64,000 bases of DNA from Veillonella rodentium (GTDB lineage: Bacteria; Bacillota; Negativicutes; Veillonellales; Veillonellaceae), in assembly GCF_900187285.1 (NCBI RefSeq), contig NZ_LT906470.1:479501-543500 (forward strand), written 5' to 3'. The translations under genes and the position numbers were made by a program. Below are positions 26,439-35,909 of this stretch, in pieces (the stretch's first letter is position 1; every line of letters starts with the position of its first letter). The notes under the pieces were generated by a model. The model searched no databases. It had not been told where the DNA came from and saw only the letters and a program-made list of their open reading frames with translations.

Positions 26439-26581
26439 CAGGTGTCTTGGTATCCGTTGTATAAACAGATATCCGGTTTTCCGGCATTATTAAAAATAAT
26501 GTTATTGGTGTACTCTGTTGTGATAACCTGTGGTCAGGTTAAACTAGTTTAGCATTTACTTTCATAAGAAAGGATAGTATT

Positions 26582-27628
26582 TTGATAGAATTACAACACA
26601 TTAGTAAAGTCTATGAAGGTGCTAATCGTGTGGAGGCCTTGAAGGATATCAATCTTACCGTCAAGGAAGGTGAAATCTTCGGTATTATCGGTCAATCCGG
26701 TGCCGGCAAGTCCACATTGATTCGCTGCATTAATATGCTCGAAGCGCCTACATCCGGTTCCGTTATCGTAAACGGAACTGATTTAACGAATCTTGGAAAA
26801 TCCGATTTGCGTAAGGCGCGCAAACAAATCGGCATGATTTTTCAACATTTTAATCTGTTATCATCCCGTACCGTATACGATAACGTAGCGTTCCCATTGG
26901 AACTGCAAGGCATGAACAAATCGGAAATCAAGGAACGTATCATGCCGATTCTCGATATCGTTGGCCTTACGGAACGTATGAATAATTACCCGTCTCAATT
27001 ATCAGGCGGTCAGAAGCAGCGTGTCGGCATCGCCCGTGCATTGGCGTCCAATCCGAAGGTTCTCCTTTGCGATGAAGCGACATCCGCGCTCGATCCGCAG
27101 ACGACGGACTCCATTTTAAAATTACTGAAGAATATCAATGAGAAGATGGGGCTTACTATCGTCCTCATCACTCATGAAATGCATGTTATTCGCGAAATCT
27201 GTGACCGGGTGGCTGTCATTGAAGGCGGCGTAATCCTCGAAGAAGGCAGCACTATTGAGGTGTTCACACATCCTCGCGAGAATACGACAAAGGACTTTAT
27301 TAGTTCCGTCGTGAGTGATAATCTGCCTCCTGAAGCACTTGCACATCTGGAACTGCATGATCAATGGATTGGCGGTACTGCACCGCTGGTACGTCTTAAA
27401 TTTACGGGGCAAGCTACAGATGAACCTGTCGTGGCAGGACTCGTAAGACGGTTCGATTTAGATGTCAGCATTCTTTTCGGTGGCATCGATTACATTCAGG
27501 ATACGAGTGTAGGGCGTCTTATCGTCATATTGAACGGTGACCCTGAAAGGGCGCAGGAAGGGCTTGAGTATATCAGAACGTTGCCAATTGAAAGCGAGGT
27601 GATCGGTTATGTCAGAGCAAGTCATTAA
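26582..27628 (+). CDS. metN: methionine ABC transporter ATP-binding protein
   Basis: 348 residues from a TTG start with AAGGA seven bases upstream. Walker A GQSGAGKST (37-45), Q-loop FQHFNLL, signature LSGGQKQR, Walker B VLLCDEATSALD, then a C-terminal NIL/ACT-like domain (about 265-345) that in MetN binds methionine and inhibits transport. Overlaps metI by 20 bases. MetQ is encoded separately at 13329-14147. Confidence 0.95.
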   Translation: MIELQHISKVYEGANRVEALKDINLTVKEGEIFGIIGQSGAGKSTLIRCINMLEAPTSGSVIVNGTDLTNLGKSDLRKARKQIGMIFQHFNLLSSRTVYDNVAFPLELQGMNKSEIKERIMPILDIVGLTERMNNYPSQLSGGQKQRVGIARALASNPKVLLCDEATSALDPQTTDSILKLLKNINEKMGLTIVLITHEMHVIREICDRVAVIEGGVILEEGSTIEVFTHPRENTTKDFISSVVSDNLPPEALAHLELHDQWIGGTAPLVRLKFTGQATDEPVVAGLVRRFDLDVSILFGGIDYIQDTSVGRLIVILNGDPERAQEGLEYIRTLPIESEVIGYVRASH

Positions 27629-28262
27629 TCTACTCATAACCGGTACCTTGGATACATTGCAGATGACCGTTGTCTCTACGGTAATGGCGATGTTACTGGG
27701 CATTCCGTTAGGTGTTATTCTCGTTGTTACTTCAAAGGGACATATTCTCGAAAATGCCGCTTTGAATAAGGTGTTGGGGGCCGTAATCAATGCGGTTCGT
27801 TCCGTACCGTTTATCATTTTGATGGTTGCCATCATCCCGTTTACACGTATGGTGGCGGGTACTTCTATCGGTACGACGGCGGCCTGCGTGCCGTTGACCT
27901 TGGCGGCTATTCCGTTCCTGGCACGTCTTGTGGAAACATCGATTAAGGATATTAACTTCGGTGTTATCGAGGCGGCTCAATCGATGGGGGCCAGTCCGAT
28001 TCAGATTATCTGGAAGGTATTGTTGCCGGAAGCCTTGCCGACTATTATCGACAATGTAACGGTTCTTATCGTGAACCTCATCGGCTACTCGGCGATGGCC
28101 GGCGCTATCGGCGGCGGCGGTCTCGGTGATATTGCCATCCGGTACGGCTATCAACGTTTTCAGGCGGATATCATGATTGCGACTATCATTATTTTGGTTA
28201 TCCTCGTGCAGGTAATTCAGATGATCGGTGACGGTCTATCTAAAGCGATGAATAAGAAATAG
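27609..28262 (+). CDS. metI: methionine ABC transporter permease
   Basis: 217 residues, five membrane helices. Permease EAA loop: VIEAAQSMGASPIQIIWKVLLPEALP, which docks on MetN. GYSAMAGAIGGGGLGDIA is the conserved C-terminal MetI segment. Translationally coupled to metN. Confidence 0.95.
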   Translation: MSEQVINLLITGTLDTLQMTVVSTVMAMLLGIPLGVILVVTSKGHILENAALNKVLGAVINAVRSVPFIILMVAIIPFTRMVAGTSIGTTAACVPLTLAAIPFLARLVETSIKDINFGVIEAAQSMGASPIQIIWKVLLPEALPTIIDNVTVLIVNLIGYSAMAGAIGGGGLGDIAIRYGYQRFQADIMIATIIILVILVQVIQMIGDGLSKAMNKK

Positions 28263-28271
28263 GAGGTACTT

Positions 28272-28577
28272 ATGAGCATAAATGAGAAATTAAGAAGCCT
28301 ACAAAATGATGAATTATTCACCGCTATCCTGACCTTGAAAAATATTGAAGAATGCTATGCGTTCTTTGAGGATATTTGCACGGTCAACGAACTCAAGGCA
28401 TTATCTCAACGCTTGCAAGTGGCTAAAATGTTGCGTTCCGGTGACAGCTATGAAACAATTGTAGAGGAAACCGGGGCCAGTACGGCTACAATCAGCCGTG
28501 TGAAACGATGTTTGGTATATGGTGCCGATGGATACACATTGGCCTTAGATCGACTCGGGGTACAATCAAATACATAA
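28272..28577 (+). CDS. TrpR-like regulator (YerC/YecD family)
   Basis: 101 residues. All-helical TrpR fold: ECYAFFEDICTVNELKALSQRLQVAKML, then the HTH ETIVEETGASTATISRVKRCL. Orphan Trp-repressor homologs of this type are common in Firmicutes and their ligand is not established. It starts nine bases after metI with GGAGGT as RBS, so it may be co-transcribed with metNI and could regulate it; this is inference. Confidence 0.88.
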   Translation: MSINEKLRSLQNDELFTAILTLKNIEECYAFFEDICTVNELKALSQRLQVAKMLRSGDSYETIVEETGASTATISRVKRCLVYGADGYTLALDRLGVQSNT

Positions 28578-28586
28578 AGCATGACA

Positions 28587-28612
28587 ACGGTGGCCTTCGG
28601 CGACCGTTGCTG
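28587..28612 (+). terminator. hairpin after the TrpR-like gene
   Basis: CAACGGT-GCC/GGC-ACCGTTG stem with a short loop; no T tract, so weak as a terminator. Confidence 0.45.
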
Positions 28613-28635
28613 TACTATGTGAAAAGAGGAAATCT

Positions 28636-29430
28636 ATGGATTGGCTAATAGGAATAACGGGATTACCCTATGATATGTTAGTGCTTATGTTGCTCTGTGT
28701 GGCAGGCGCTTTCGCGGGATTTGTGGACTCCATCGTCGGCGGTGGCGGGCTCATTTCCGTGCCGGCTATGCTGCTTACGAACTTGCCGCCCAGCGTGGCT
28801 CTCGGCAGTAATAAACTATCCAGCATTTTTGGCGCCGGCAGCGCATCCATCACGTTCTTGCGCAACGGTATGGTCGACTTCAGCCTGGTTCGTAAACTTT
28901 TACCGTTTACCTTTATAGGTTCCATGATCGGTACCGTTGCTGTCGTATCGCTGCCGCCGCTCTATGTAAAACCCATTATCATCATTCTTCTTGTAGGTGT
29001 GACGCTGTTTGTGGTGTTCAAAAGAAACTGGGGCGAGGTGAACCGTACATCGCAAGTGATGGGACGGGCTTTATATGTTTGTATGGCCTTCGCCCTTGGC
29101 ATCGGTATGTATGATGGTTTTATCGGACCGGGGACCGGAACATTTCTCATCATGGGTTTTATTTTTACGGGATTTGATTTTCTTCACTCTTCGGCGAATG
29201 CGAAGATTTTAAATTTTACCAGTAATTTAGCATCGCTTATTGTGTTTTTCTATCTTGGGCATGTACAAATTTATTATGGATTGGCGGCGGCCGTCGGTCA
29301 GGTGATCGGTGCGTATATAGGCTCGCAGCTGGCCATCATGAAAGGTTCGTCTCTGGTGCGTGTCGTGTTTTTATTGGTAACGACTGTCATGCTCATAAAA
29401 TTGGTGTTTGATTATATTACGAACTTATAG
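28636..29430 (+). CDS. TauE/SafE-family membrane permease
   Basis: 264 residues, about eight membrane helices. FVDSIVGGGGLISVPAML and the second-half FIGPGTGTFLIM are the twin family motifs. Family members move sulfite, sulfonates or other organic anions. The substrate here is unknown. The SDR gene follows after 11 bases with its own RBS, giving a probable operon. Confidence 0.88.
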   Translation: MDWLIGITGLPYDMLVLMLLCVAGAFAGFVDSIVGGGGLISVPAMLLTNLPPSVALGSNKLSSIFGAGSASITFLRNGMVDFSLVRKLLPFTFIGSMIGTVAVVSLPPLYVKPIIIILLVGVTLFVVFKRNWGEVNRTSQVMGRALYVCMAFALGIGMYDGFIGPGTGTFLIMGFIFTGFDFLHSSANAKILNFTSNLASLIVFFYLGHVQIYYGLAAAVGQVIGAYIGSQLAIMKGSSLVRVVFLLVTTVMLIKLVFDYITNL

Positions 29431-29441
29431 GAGGGCTAGGT

Positions 29442-30209
29442 ATGCCTCATAAAAGTGATGTACAGGTGGCATTGATTAGCGGTGGTACGTCGGGCATTGG
29501 GTTTGCTACGGCGGAACTATTGTTGAAGGACGGCTGGTGCGTAGCTATCAACGGTCGTAATGAACGGGAAGGGCAGAAGGCGAAAATGAAATTGCGCCGC
29601 TTTTCGTCAAAAGTGCGCTTTGTGCAAGGTGATGTATCGAAAATAGAAGATTGTCAGCGTATTGTAAAGGAAACGGTAAATTTCTTCGGCGGTATTTCGG
29701 CACTCGTGACTGCTGCGGGGTATTATGAAGAAGAACTTCTGGCGGATGTGACGGAAGCCGCTTTTGACGAGATGTTCGGCACCAATGTGAAGGGCACCGT
29801 ATTCTTATGCCAGGCTTCGTTGCCTTATTTACGATTAGCGAAGGGCAGTATCGTAACGGTGGCCAGCGATGCGGGGCTTCAAGGAAATGTGGCATGTTCC
29901 GTATACGGCGCATCTAAGGGGGCTGTGGTCAGCTTTACTAAATCACTGTCTTTGGAAATGGCGCCCCACGGGGTGCGGGTCAATTGCGTGTGTCCCGGGG
30001 ATGTAGATACATCATTGGTGGATAAACAAATCGCCCATGCTCATCAGGATATGGCAACCGCAAAGGCGGAAATGGGGCAGCATTATCCGTTGGGACGCAT
30101 CGGAAAACCGCATGAAATCGGTGAAGTCATCGCATTCTTGTTGAGCCGTAAGGCTTCGTTCGTAACCGGTGCGGCGTGGACCATAGACGGAGGTCTTACA
30201 AGTTGGTAA
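29442..30209 (+). CDS. short-chain dehydrogenase/reductase
   Basis: 255 residues, classical SDR. Cofactor motif SGGTSGIGFA, NAG-equivalent TAAGYYEEE, catalytic Ser near TVASDAG, and YGASK with catalytic Tyr and Lys. PGDVDTSL follows, as usual. NRE(GRNEREG) after beta-2 hints at NADP preference. FabG-like but with no fatty-acid synthesis neighbours; substrate unknown. Confidence 0.9.
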   Translation: MPHKSDVQVALISGGTSGIGFATAELLLKDGWCVAINGRNEREGQKAKMKLRRFSSKVRFVQGDVSKIEDCQRIVKETVNFFGGISALVTAAGYYEEELLADVTEAAFDEMFGTNVKGTVFLCQASLPYLRLAKGSIVTVASDAGLQGNVACSVYGASKGAVVSFTKSLSLEMAPHGVRVNCVCPGDVDTSLVDKQIAHAHQDMATAKAEMGQHYPLGRIGKPHEIGEVIAFLLSRKASFVTGAAWTIDGGLTSW

Positions 30210-30350
30210 AGATTTCCCTCATAATGATGCTTTTCGATATAAACCATTTACGGTGGCAAATATAAAATTTCATTTCACTTCTACACATAGAATGGTATAA
30301 TAATACTAATAATATGACCTATAGTTGGTACACAACAAAGGAGAATAATT

Positions 30351-31214
30351 ATGGCGGAATATAATGGCGTAACACTTGAGCCTCTTATGGACGGTTCTCA
30401 AGATCGTGATTATCAAGTTGAACAATTTATTTTCTGGGGGGCAGGTCGTGCGGCAGCATTGGCTTTATCTCCAAAATTCAGTAATGTTGCGCTATGTGCT
30501 AATGCAACATATATGGTAACGCGCATTGCCCATTTATATGATGTAGAATTACAAACAGGTGCCGTTGTAGGCTTTGTAGGTGGTTTGAGTACGGCTGTAG
30601 CGACTGCCGCTATATCCTTATTGATCCCTGTGAAAGCTGTCCGCATACCTGTGGCTATCGGATTGACGTATGCAATCGGCAAGATTGCACATATCTGGAT
30701 TCAGGACGGTATGCCTTCCGATATTGAACGCTACAAACCCATGGTTGCGGAATTCTTTGAAAACGGCAAAGCGATGGCCTCCGAAATTGCCCGCGATGCA
30801 GCGACCAGCATTCCTTTCACGCAAGGTCAACGCGACGTGTGGGCCGGTATTGCCAATGAAACAGGACTGGCGAAGGAAACTTTGAAACAGGTCTATGATG
30901 ATAAGGTAAGTCCGGCCATTGAAAAGTGGAATAACGAAACGAAGTATCAACTCCATGATAATGCCGCTGAAGTTGTGGCAAAGGTGTCCGATGCGGCGAA
31001 GGAAAAATACGAATCGGCGAAGGACGGATTTGAGACTGCTAAGGAATTAGCTAAAGGCGGAGTGGAGGTAGCAAAGGCTTCGGCTCAAGTGGCTGTGGAG
31101 AATGCGAAAACCACGGCTACGAACGTCGTAGGCACTGCTAAGGAATCTGCGGGTCAGGCGATCTCTACGGTAAGGGAAACCACAAGGGCCAAGTTTGACG
31201 AATTTCGCAGATAA
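30351..31214 (+). CDS. membrane-associated protein with long amphipathic helical tail
   Basis: 287 residues. Residues about 30-120 contain hydrophobic segments (GAVVGFVGGLSTAVATAAISLLI, IPVAIGLTYAIGKIAHIW). From about 195 to the end the protein is an Ala/Lys/Glu/Thr-rich amphipathic helix with repeating VxxAKxxA units, similar in texture to LEA or apolipoprotein-like proteins. No family recognised. RBS AAAGGAG precedes the ATG. A YkvA-like gene follows 19 bases later. Confidence 0.75.
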   Translation: MAEYNGVTLEPLMDGSQDRDYQVEQFIFWGAGRAAALALSPKFSNVALCANATYMVTRIAHLYDVELQTGAVVGFVGGLSTAVATAAISLLIPVKAVRIPVAIGLTYAIGKIAHIWIQDGMPSDIERYKPMVAEFFENGKAMASEIARDAATSIPFTQGQRDVWAGIANETGLAKETLKQVYDDKVSPAIEKWNNETKYQLHDNAAEVVAKVSDAAKEKYESAKDGFETAKELAKGGVEVAKASAQVAVENAKTTATNVVGTAKESAGQAISTVRETTRAKFDEFRR

Positions 31215-31233
31215 GCATTGAAGGATTAATGTG

Positions 31234-31578
31234 ATGAATCCATTAAAAATCATTAAATACGGTAAGTTTCTCAGTGAATCCAGATTCGTCGCCTTTCTCG
31301 GGCGGTATGGTAAGAAACTTGCCTTTGTACAACAAGCGGTGACCTTGTTTTTCTGTTTGCGGGACGAGGATACGCCGAAATATGTGAAAGCCGTTATTGC
31401 CGGTGCCCTGGGATATCTTGTGTTGCCCATTGATATAGTTCCCGATACGATTGCCGTTTTGGGATGGCTAGATGATATGGCTGTACTCGGGATTGCGTAT
31501 AAGGTTGCCAATCGATATATCAAGACCAGTCATCAGCAACAAGCAAAGAAATTTTTCCCTTTTGGTGGCAATGGGTAA
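31234..31578 (+). CDS. DUF1232 / YkvA-like membrane protein
   Basis: 114 residues from the ATG at 31234 (AAGGA eight bases upstream); a GTG one codon earlier is possible. The DUF1232 core is visible: VKAVIAGALGYLVLPIDIVPDTIAVLGWLDDMAVL, with the conserved PxDxxPD segment. One or two membrane helices. Function unknown. Probably co-transcribed with the preceding gene. Confidence 0.85.
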   Translation: MNPLKIIKYGKFLSESRFVAFLGRYGKKLAFVQQAVTLFFCLRDEDTPKYVKAVIAGALGYLVLPIDIVPDTIAVLGWLDDMAVLGIAYKVANRYIKTSHQQQAKKFFPFGGNG

Positions 31579-31589
31579 ACTTTCACCAA

Positions 31590-31632
31590 TTAAGGCAGTT
31601 TAATCCTGTTGTGATTGAACTGCCTCTATTTA
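31590..31632 (+). terminator. Rho-independent terminator
   Basis: Stem AGGCAGTTTAATC/GATTGAACTGCCT (one G-U) followed by CTATTTATTT. Confidence 0.75.
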
Positions 31633-31633
31633 T

Positions 31634-31662
31634 TTGACACCCTATAGCAATAGATATACAAT
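31634..31662 (+). promoter_or_regulatory. sigma-70-type promoter
   Basis: TTGACA (31634-31639), 17-bp spacer, TACAAT (31657-31662), about 33 bp ahead of the thioesterase start. Confidence 0.75.
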
Positions 31663-31695
31663 GAAATTTGTATTCTGTTTAAGAAGGAAAGATTT

Positions 31696-32115
31696 ATGCA
31701 TATTGCTTCAATACATGTACGTTTTTATGAAACCGATATGATGGGTATTGCACACCACAGTAATCATTTCAGATGGTTTGAAATGGCCCGCATCGAGTTT
31801 CTCCGTCATATCGGGGTGACATTGTGGGATATGATGAATCGGGATATCGTGTTTCCCATTATGAATGTATCCTGCGATTATAAAGAACCGGCCAGATTTG
31901 ATGATGAAATTCATATTGAGACCTACCTGGTCAAGATGACTCGTGCACAGATGGTTTTCCGCTATCGCATGCGTCGTGCCTCTGACGGTGCATTGCTTGC
32001 GACGGGCGAAACGAAGAATGCGTTCATGTCGAAATCGACGGGAAAGATCGTACGGCTGGAGGATACCTTTTATCAACCCATGTTAGCAGCTGTCGAGGAG
32101 ATGCATCATGAGTAA
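31696..32115 (+). CDS. YbgC/FadM-like acyl-CoA thioesterase
   Basis: 139 residues, single hotdog domain. YETDMMGIAHHSNHFRWFEMAR carries the catalytic Asp and the family YxxDxxG...H pattern. It hydrolyses acyl-CoAs; the chain length is not predictable. Overlaps the next gene by 8 bases, so expression with MurI is coupled. First gene of an operon that runs at least to 34125. Confidence 0.88.
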   Translation: MHIASIHVRFYETDMMGIAHHSNHFRWFEMARIEFLRHIGVTLWDMMNRDIVFPIMNVSCDYKEPARFDDEIHIETYLVKMTRAQMVFRYRMRRASDGALLATGETKNAFMSKSTGKIVRLEDTFYQPMLAAVEEMHHE

Positions 32116-32911
32116 GCGACAACAATTGCCCATCGGCGTCTTTGATTCCGGGGTCGGAGGTCTATCCGTATTAAAGGTATTACAAGAACAGTTTCCTAAC
32201 GAAGATTTTGTTTATATCGGTGATAATGCGAATAATCCTGTAGGAAATCGCAGTGATGATGAAATCACCGCGTTGGCATGCCGCATTGCGGATGCGTTAG
32301 AAAATCAGCCTGTGAAGTTGATTGTCATCGCCTGTAATACCTTTACGGTGGTGGCTTTGGATGCGGTGCGTGAGCGTGTGTCCGTGCCGGTTATCGGCGT
32401 ATCTCAAGGGGTGAAGAGCGCTATCGCTGCCAGTAAGAGCAATACTATCGGTATCATGGCTACGGTGGCGACGGTAAACAGTCATATTCACAAACATGTA
32501 GCCCTTGAGGTGGATCATGAGGTTCTCGTTTGGGAACAACCTTGCCCCGAGCTGGCGGGATTAATCGAGCAGGGCCATTTAGATGATTATTCTGTGCGTG
32601 ATGTATGTAGTGAATATTTACAGCCTCTTTTATCACGAGAAATTGATGTGGTCGTCCTCGGATGTACCCATTTCCCGTTTGTACAGTCTCTGTTGGAGGA
32701 ACTGACGGAGGGGCGAATTCGTTTTATCGATCCCGCTTTTGAAACAAGTGAACTTGTGAGGCGTACATTAGCCGGAAATGATTTGTTCAATCCGCAGGAA
32801 ACATCGGGCTCTGTGAATTTGTATTTCACGAAGGATATCGCTTTAGGCGATACGTTGAGCGCATCCTTTCTTGATACAAGTCGCAGAACTATAGAGTATA
32901 TTACATTGTAA
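32108..32911 (+). CDS. murI: glutamate racemase
   Basis: 267 residues. Makes D-glutamate for peptidoglycan. Motifs: GVFDSGVGGLSVLK with the Asp and Ser of the active site, IACNTFTVVALD with catalytic Cys, and VLGCTHFPF with the second Cys followed by His. Length typical. Starts inside the thioesterase gene. Confidence 0.94.
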   Translation: MSKRQQLPIGVFDSGVGGLSVLKVLQEQFPNEDFVYIGDNANNPVGNRSDDEITALACRIADALENQPVKLIVIACNTFTVVALDAVRERVSVPVIGVSQGVKSAIAASKSNTIGIMATVATVNSHIHKHVALEVDHEVLVWEQPCPELAGLIEQGHLDDYSVRDVCSEYLQPLLSREIDVVVLGCTHFPFVQSLLEELTEGRIRFIDPAFETSELVRRTLAGNDLFNPQETSGSVNLYFTKDIALGDTLSASFLDTSRRTIEYITL

Positions 32912-32924
32912 AGGAGATGTCCTT

Positions 32925-33464
32925 ATGTGGTTATATAATATCCTAACTGCAGTAGTTGCCATTATCGTAATTATTGCGGCGCTGTACTTATTATTTCGTT
33001 TATTTGTCCTTAAACAAGGCGATGAGCATATTGTGTTACTGCCGAAACGGAAAACGAACTTTCAACTATTGGATATGACATTTGATAGCATTACATTGTT
33101 CTGTGATATTCCGTTTGTAAATAAGGGGCGTCAGAACGGTACTATAATGGATTTATTCCCTCGTCATCTCTTGCCGGAGGAACAGTTTGATGCGGTGAAA
33201 GTAGAGTCCTGGACGATGGATATGAATCGTCCCCGTAACGACGGTTACTTTGAATCCGTCATCATCGAACCACGTAAGGGCGGTACAATTCGTCTATATG
33301 TAACATTGAAAGCTAAGAATGGCAACATTCGGGACGCTCTTATCGGTTTCCCTTACATGAATATCGATATCGTATACCAGGTGGTCGGTCGTGAAGACTG
33401 GCATATTGCGAAAGATCGTGTACGATTGACACCGGAAGAGTTAGAAGCCGCATTAGGGCATTAA
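32925..33464 (+). CDS. membrane-anchored hypothetical protein
   Basis: 179 residues. One N-terminal membrane helix (about 4-27), then a cytoplasmic or periplasmic beta-rich domain (FQLLDMTFDSITLFCDIPFVNKG...). No family recognised. Lies 13 bases after murI with AAAGGAG as RBS and 10 bases before the next gene, so it belongs to the operon. Confidence 0.75.
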   Translation: MWLYNILTAVVAIIVIIAALYLLFRLFVLKQGDEHIVLLPKRKTNFQLLDMTFDSITLFCDIPFVNKGRQNGTIMDLFPRHLLPEEQFDAVKVESWTMDMNRPRNDGYFESVIIEPRKGGTIRLYVTLKAKNGNIRDALIGFPYMNIDIVYQVVGREDWHIAKDRVRLTPEELEAALGH

Positions 33465-33474
33465 GGAGGCAGCT

Positions 33475-34125
33475 ATGGCAGAGTTAGAATTGGTTACGGT
33501 TCCTACGCGTATACTGACAGATAATGACGACATCGTGGATGCCATTATTGAATACGGCGGACATAATATAGGACCTGAGGATATCGTGTGCGTAGCGGAA
33601 TCCGTTGTGGCGATTACGCAGGGACATTTCACCCGTCCGGAAGAGTTAACGCCGTCCTGGCAGGCTCGTCTCATCAATCGTTTTGTACCTGCAGAGGGGT
33701 CCATGAGTTCCGTTTACGGCATGCAGGCGGCTATGGAAATTGACGGTAAATGGAAAGTTCTGGGTGCCTTTATCCTTGGCGCCCTTGCGAAAATATTTAG
33801 AAAAAACGGCGTGTTTTATTCCATTTCCCGTGCCGCGGCCCTTGCCGACGACGTAACGGGTACCATGCCGCCATTCGATAAACATATTGTATACGGTCCG
33901 AAAAATCCGGATAAGGTAGCGGAGAAAATCGTGTCCCGTACCGGTTGCTACGGTGCCGTTGTAGCGGATGTTAATGACTTGAAGCGCTCCGCCGTACTCG
34001 GTACGAGCAGCGGCGTTGACGCCGGTAAAATTGCAAAGCTTTTGATTGATAATCCGTTCGGTAATGACAGTCAAATGACTCCGATTGTTATCATCAAGAA
34101 TTACGCATCTGTATCTGCGAAATAA
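33475..34125 (+). CDS. CofE-like (F420-0:gamma-glutamyl ligase fold) protein
   Basis: 216 residues. DIVCVAESVVAITQGHF and ADDVTGTMPPFDKHIVYGPKNP resemble the CofE family that adds glutamate to coenzyme F420-0. No other F420 genes are visible and this type of bacterium is not known to make F420, so a different amide ligation is likely. Genomic neighbour of murI, hence a glutamate-linked role is an attractive inference. Last gene before the terminator at 34132. Confidence 0.78.
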   Translation: MAELELVTVPTRILTDNDDIVDAIIEYGGHNIGPEDIVCVAESVVAITQGHFTRPEELTPSWQARLINRFVPAEGSMSSVYGMQAAMEIDGKWKVLGAFILGALAKIFRKNGVFYSISRAAALADDVTGTMPPFDKHIVYGPKNPDKVAEKIVSRTGCYGAVVADVNDLKRSAVLGTSSGVDAGKIAKLLIDNPFGNDSQMTPIVIIKNYASVSAK

Positions 34126-34131
34126 CAGAAG

Positions 34132-34168
34132 GCTGTACTCGTCTCATAGAGATGAGTACAGCTTTTTT
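34132..34168 (+). terminator. Rho-independent terminator
   Basis: Stem GCTGTACTCGTCT/AGATGAGTACAGC (one G-U) followed by seven T. Confidence 0.93.
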
Positions 34169-34241
34169 TATTGTGTTCCGATTGATTTTCTGATTAACCG
34201 ATTATATATTTTCTAGCGATCTGATCGGTATAGGAGGCTTT

Positions 34242-35909
34242 ATGTTACTAGGACTGGATGTGGGCGGTACTTTTACGGATGCGGTCATCATTGAAGGACA
34301 TCGTGTGATTGCATCGGCAAAAGCGCGCACAACAAAGGATAATCTTATGGACGGTATCGGTGCAGCCCTTGATGCGGTGTTACAGTCATTGCGTACTCAT
34401 GCCGCTAAGACAGGCGAAGATGATAGTGTGATGAAATCTATCGAGCAGGTTACTTTATCTACGACTGTTGTGACCAATACGATTGTGGAACATAAGGAAA
34501 AACCTGTAGATTTGTATGTTATTACGGGGCCCGGGATGAATGTGGACCATAGTTTTCCCGTACGACCACAATATATAAAGGGATATACGGACCACCGCGG
34601 TATTGTAGTGGAAACATCCGTAGTGGATATTTCTGCTAATCGACATAAACACAATCTGGCAGCCGTATCGGCAAAGTTCGGTGTTCGTAATCCGCAAGAG
34701 GAACTATTCGTGGCGAATCAGCTGAAACCACATTACGATGTGATTTCGACGGGGAGCAGCCTCAGCGGATCCTTAAATTTTCCGCGGCGTACAATCAGTG
34801 CTTATTTTAACAGTGCGGTTACACCTGTATTCACATCATTTAAAATGAGCGTTGAAGAGGCTTTACGAAAACGTAATATTACAGCTCCTTTATATATCCT
34901 TAAGGCGGATGGCGGCTCGCTGCCGATTGCGCATATGAAGTCACGTCCTGTTGAAACTGTTTTCACGGGGCCGGCCGCGACAGTACTGGGGCTGTATGCC
35001 TTGAGAGCGGTCGGAGACAGTCATACGGTGGCATTAGATATTGGTGGGACTACGACGGATATATCCTTGTGGAAACAGGGACGCCCTCTCATGACGAAGA
35101 ACGGTGTTTCCATCCGTGAATATCCGAGTGCCGTCCGGTCTTTTGCGGTAACCTCTGTCGGTATCGGCGGCGAGTCCGTGGTACGCATTGAGGACGGGGG
35201 TTTAACCGTAGGTCCTGAACGCGTGGGTCCGTCAGCGGCGCTCGGCGGTAAGGAACCGACCTTGGGGGATGCTCTTATCGTGTCGGGCTTTGCCCGATAT
35301 GGTGATGTGAAGTTGGCCGAAGAGTCAATACGTGCCTTGGATAGTTCATGTCCGGTGGAGGAATCAGCTCAAAAAATTATACATACCGCACTTCAGACTA
35401 TTCAATGTGGTATCGAAGATGTTGTGGCGGCGGAAAATAAACGTCCCGTTTATGTGGTGGCGGATATCGTGAATCCCGATCTATTTAAACCGGCTCAGCT
35501 TGTGGTAGTAGGGGGAACGGCATCGAGCTTAGGTGAAAGTATAGGAACATATCTGAACTTACCGGTTACCATTCCGGATAATGCGGCTGTGGCCAATGCC
35601 ATCGGTGCGGCCGTGGCTTTATCGACCATCGAGATCACCGTTCATGTCGATACGAAGAGACGTATGCTCGTTGTTCCCGAACTGGGTATTAAGGAAGCGA
35701 ATTGCACATTGCGTCGTGGTGACGATGTAGTCGATTACGCTAAAACTTTATTGTATGCTGAAGCTGACCGATTGGGTCTCAATCATCATCAGGATGTAGA
35801 GATCATCAGTCTGGAGGATTTTCCTGTAGTAGAGGGCTGGCGATCGCTGGAGCGTTTGATTACGGTGAAAGTACAACTTGAAGCGGGGGTGAAACATCAT
35901 GTGGAATAA
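34242..35909 (+). CDS. hydantoinase/oxoprolinase-family protein (HyuA-like)
   Basis: 555 residues. ASKHA fold with LLGLDVGGTFTDAVII at the start (phosphate 1 loop), STTVVTNTIVEHK, and VALDIGGTTTDISLW in the second half (phosphate 2 loop). Family members open cyclic amides such as hydantoins or 5-oxoproline with ATP. Only the A-type subunit is present; the B-type partner usual for oxoprolinases is missing. Overlaps the deacetylase-like gene by 11 bases. RBS AGGAGG. Confidence 0.87.
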   Translation: MLLGLDVGGTFTDAVIIEGHRVIASAKARTTKDNLMDGIGAALDAVLQSLRTHAAKTGEDDSVMKSIEQVTLSTTVVTNTIVEHKEKPVDLYVITGPGMNVDHSFPVRPQYIKGYTDHRGIVVETSVVDISANRHKHNLAAVSAKFGVRNPQEELFVANQLKPHYDVISTGSSLSGSLNFPRRTISAYFNSAVTPVFTSFKMSVEEALRKRNITAPLYILKADGGSLPIAHMKSRPVETVFTGPAATVLGLYALRAVGDSHTVALDIGGTTTDISLWKQGRPLMTKNGVSIREYPSAVRSFAVTSVGIGGESVVRIEDGGLTVGPERVGPSAALGGKEPTLGDALIVSGFARYGDVKLAEESIRALDSSCPVEESAQKIIHTALQTIQCGIEDVVAAENKRPVYVVADIVNPDLFKPAQLVVVGGTASSLGESIGTYLNLPVTIPDNAAVANAIGAAVALSTIEITVHVDTKRRMLVVPELGIKEANCTLRRGDDVVDYAKTLLYAEADRLGLNHHQDVEIISLEDFPVVEGWRSLERLITVKVQLEAGVKHHVE

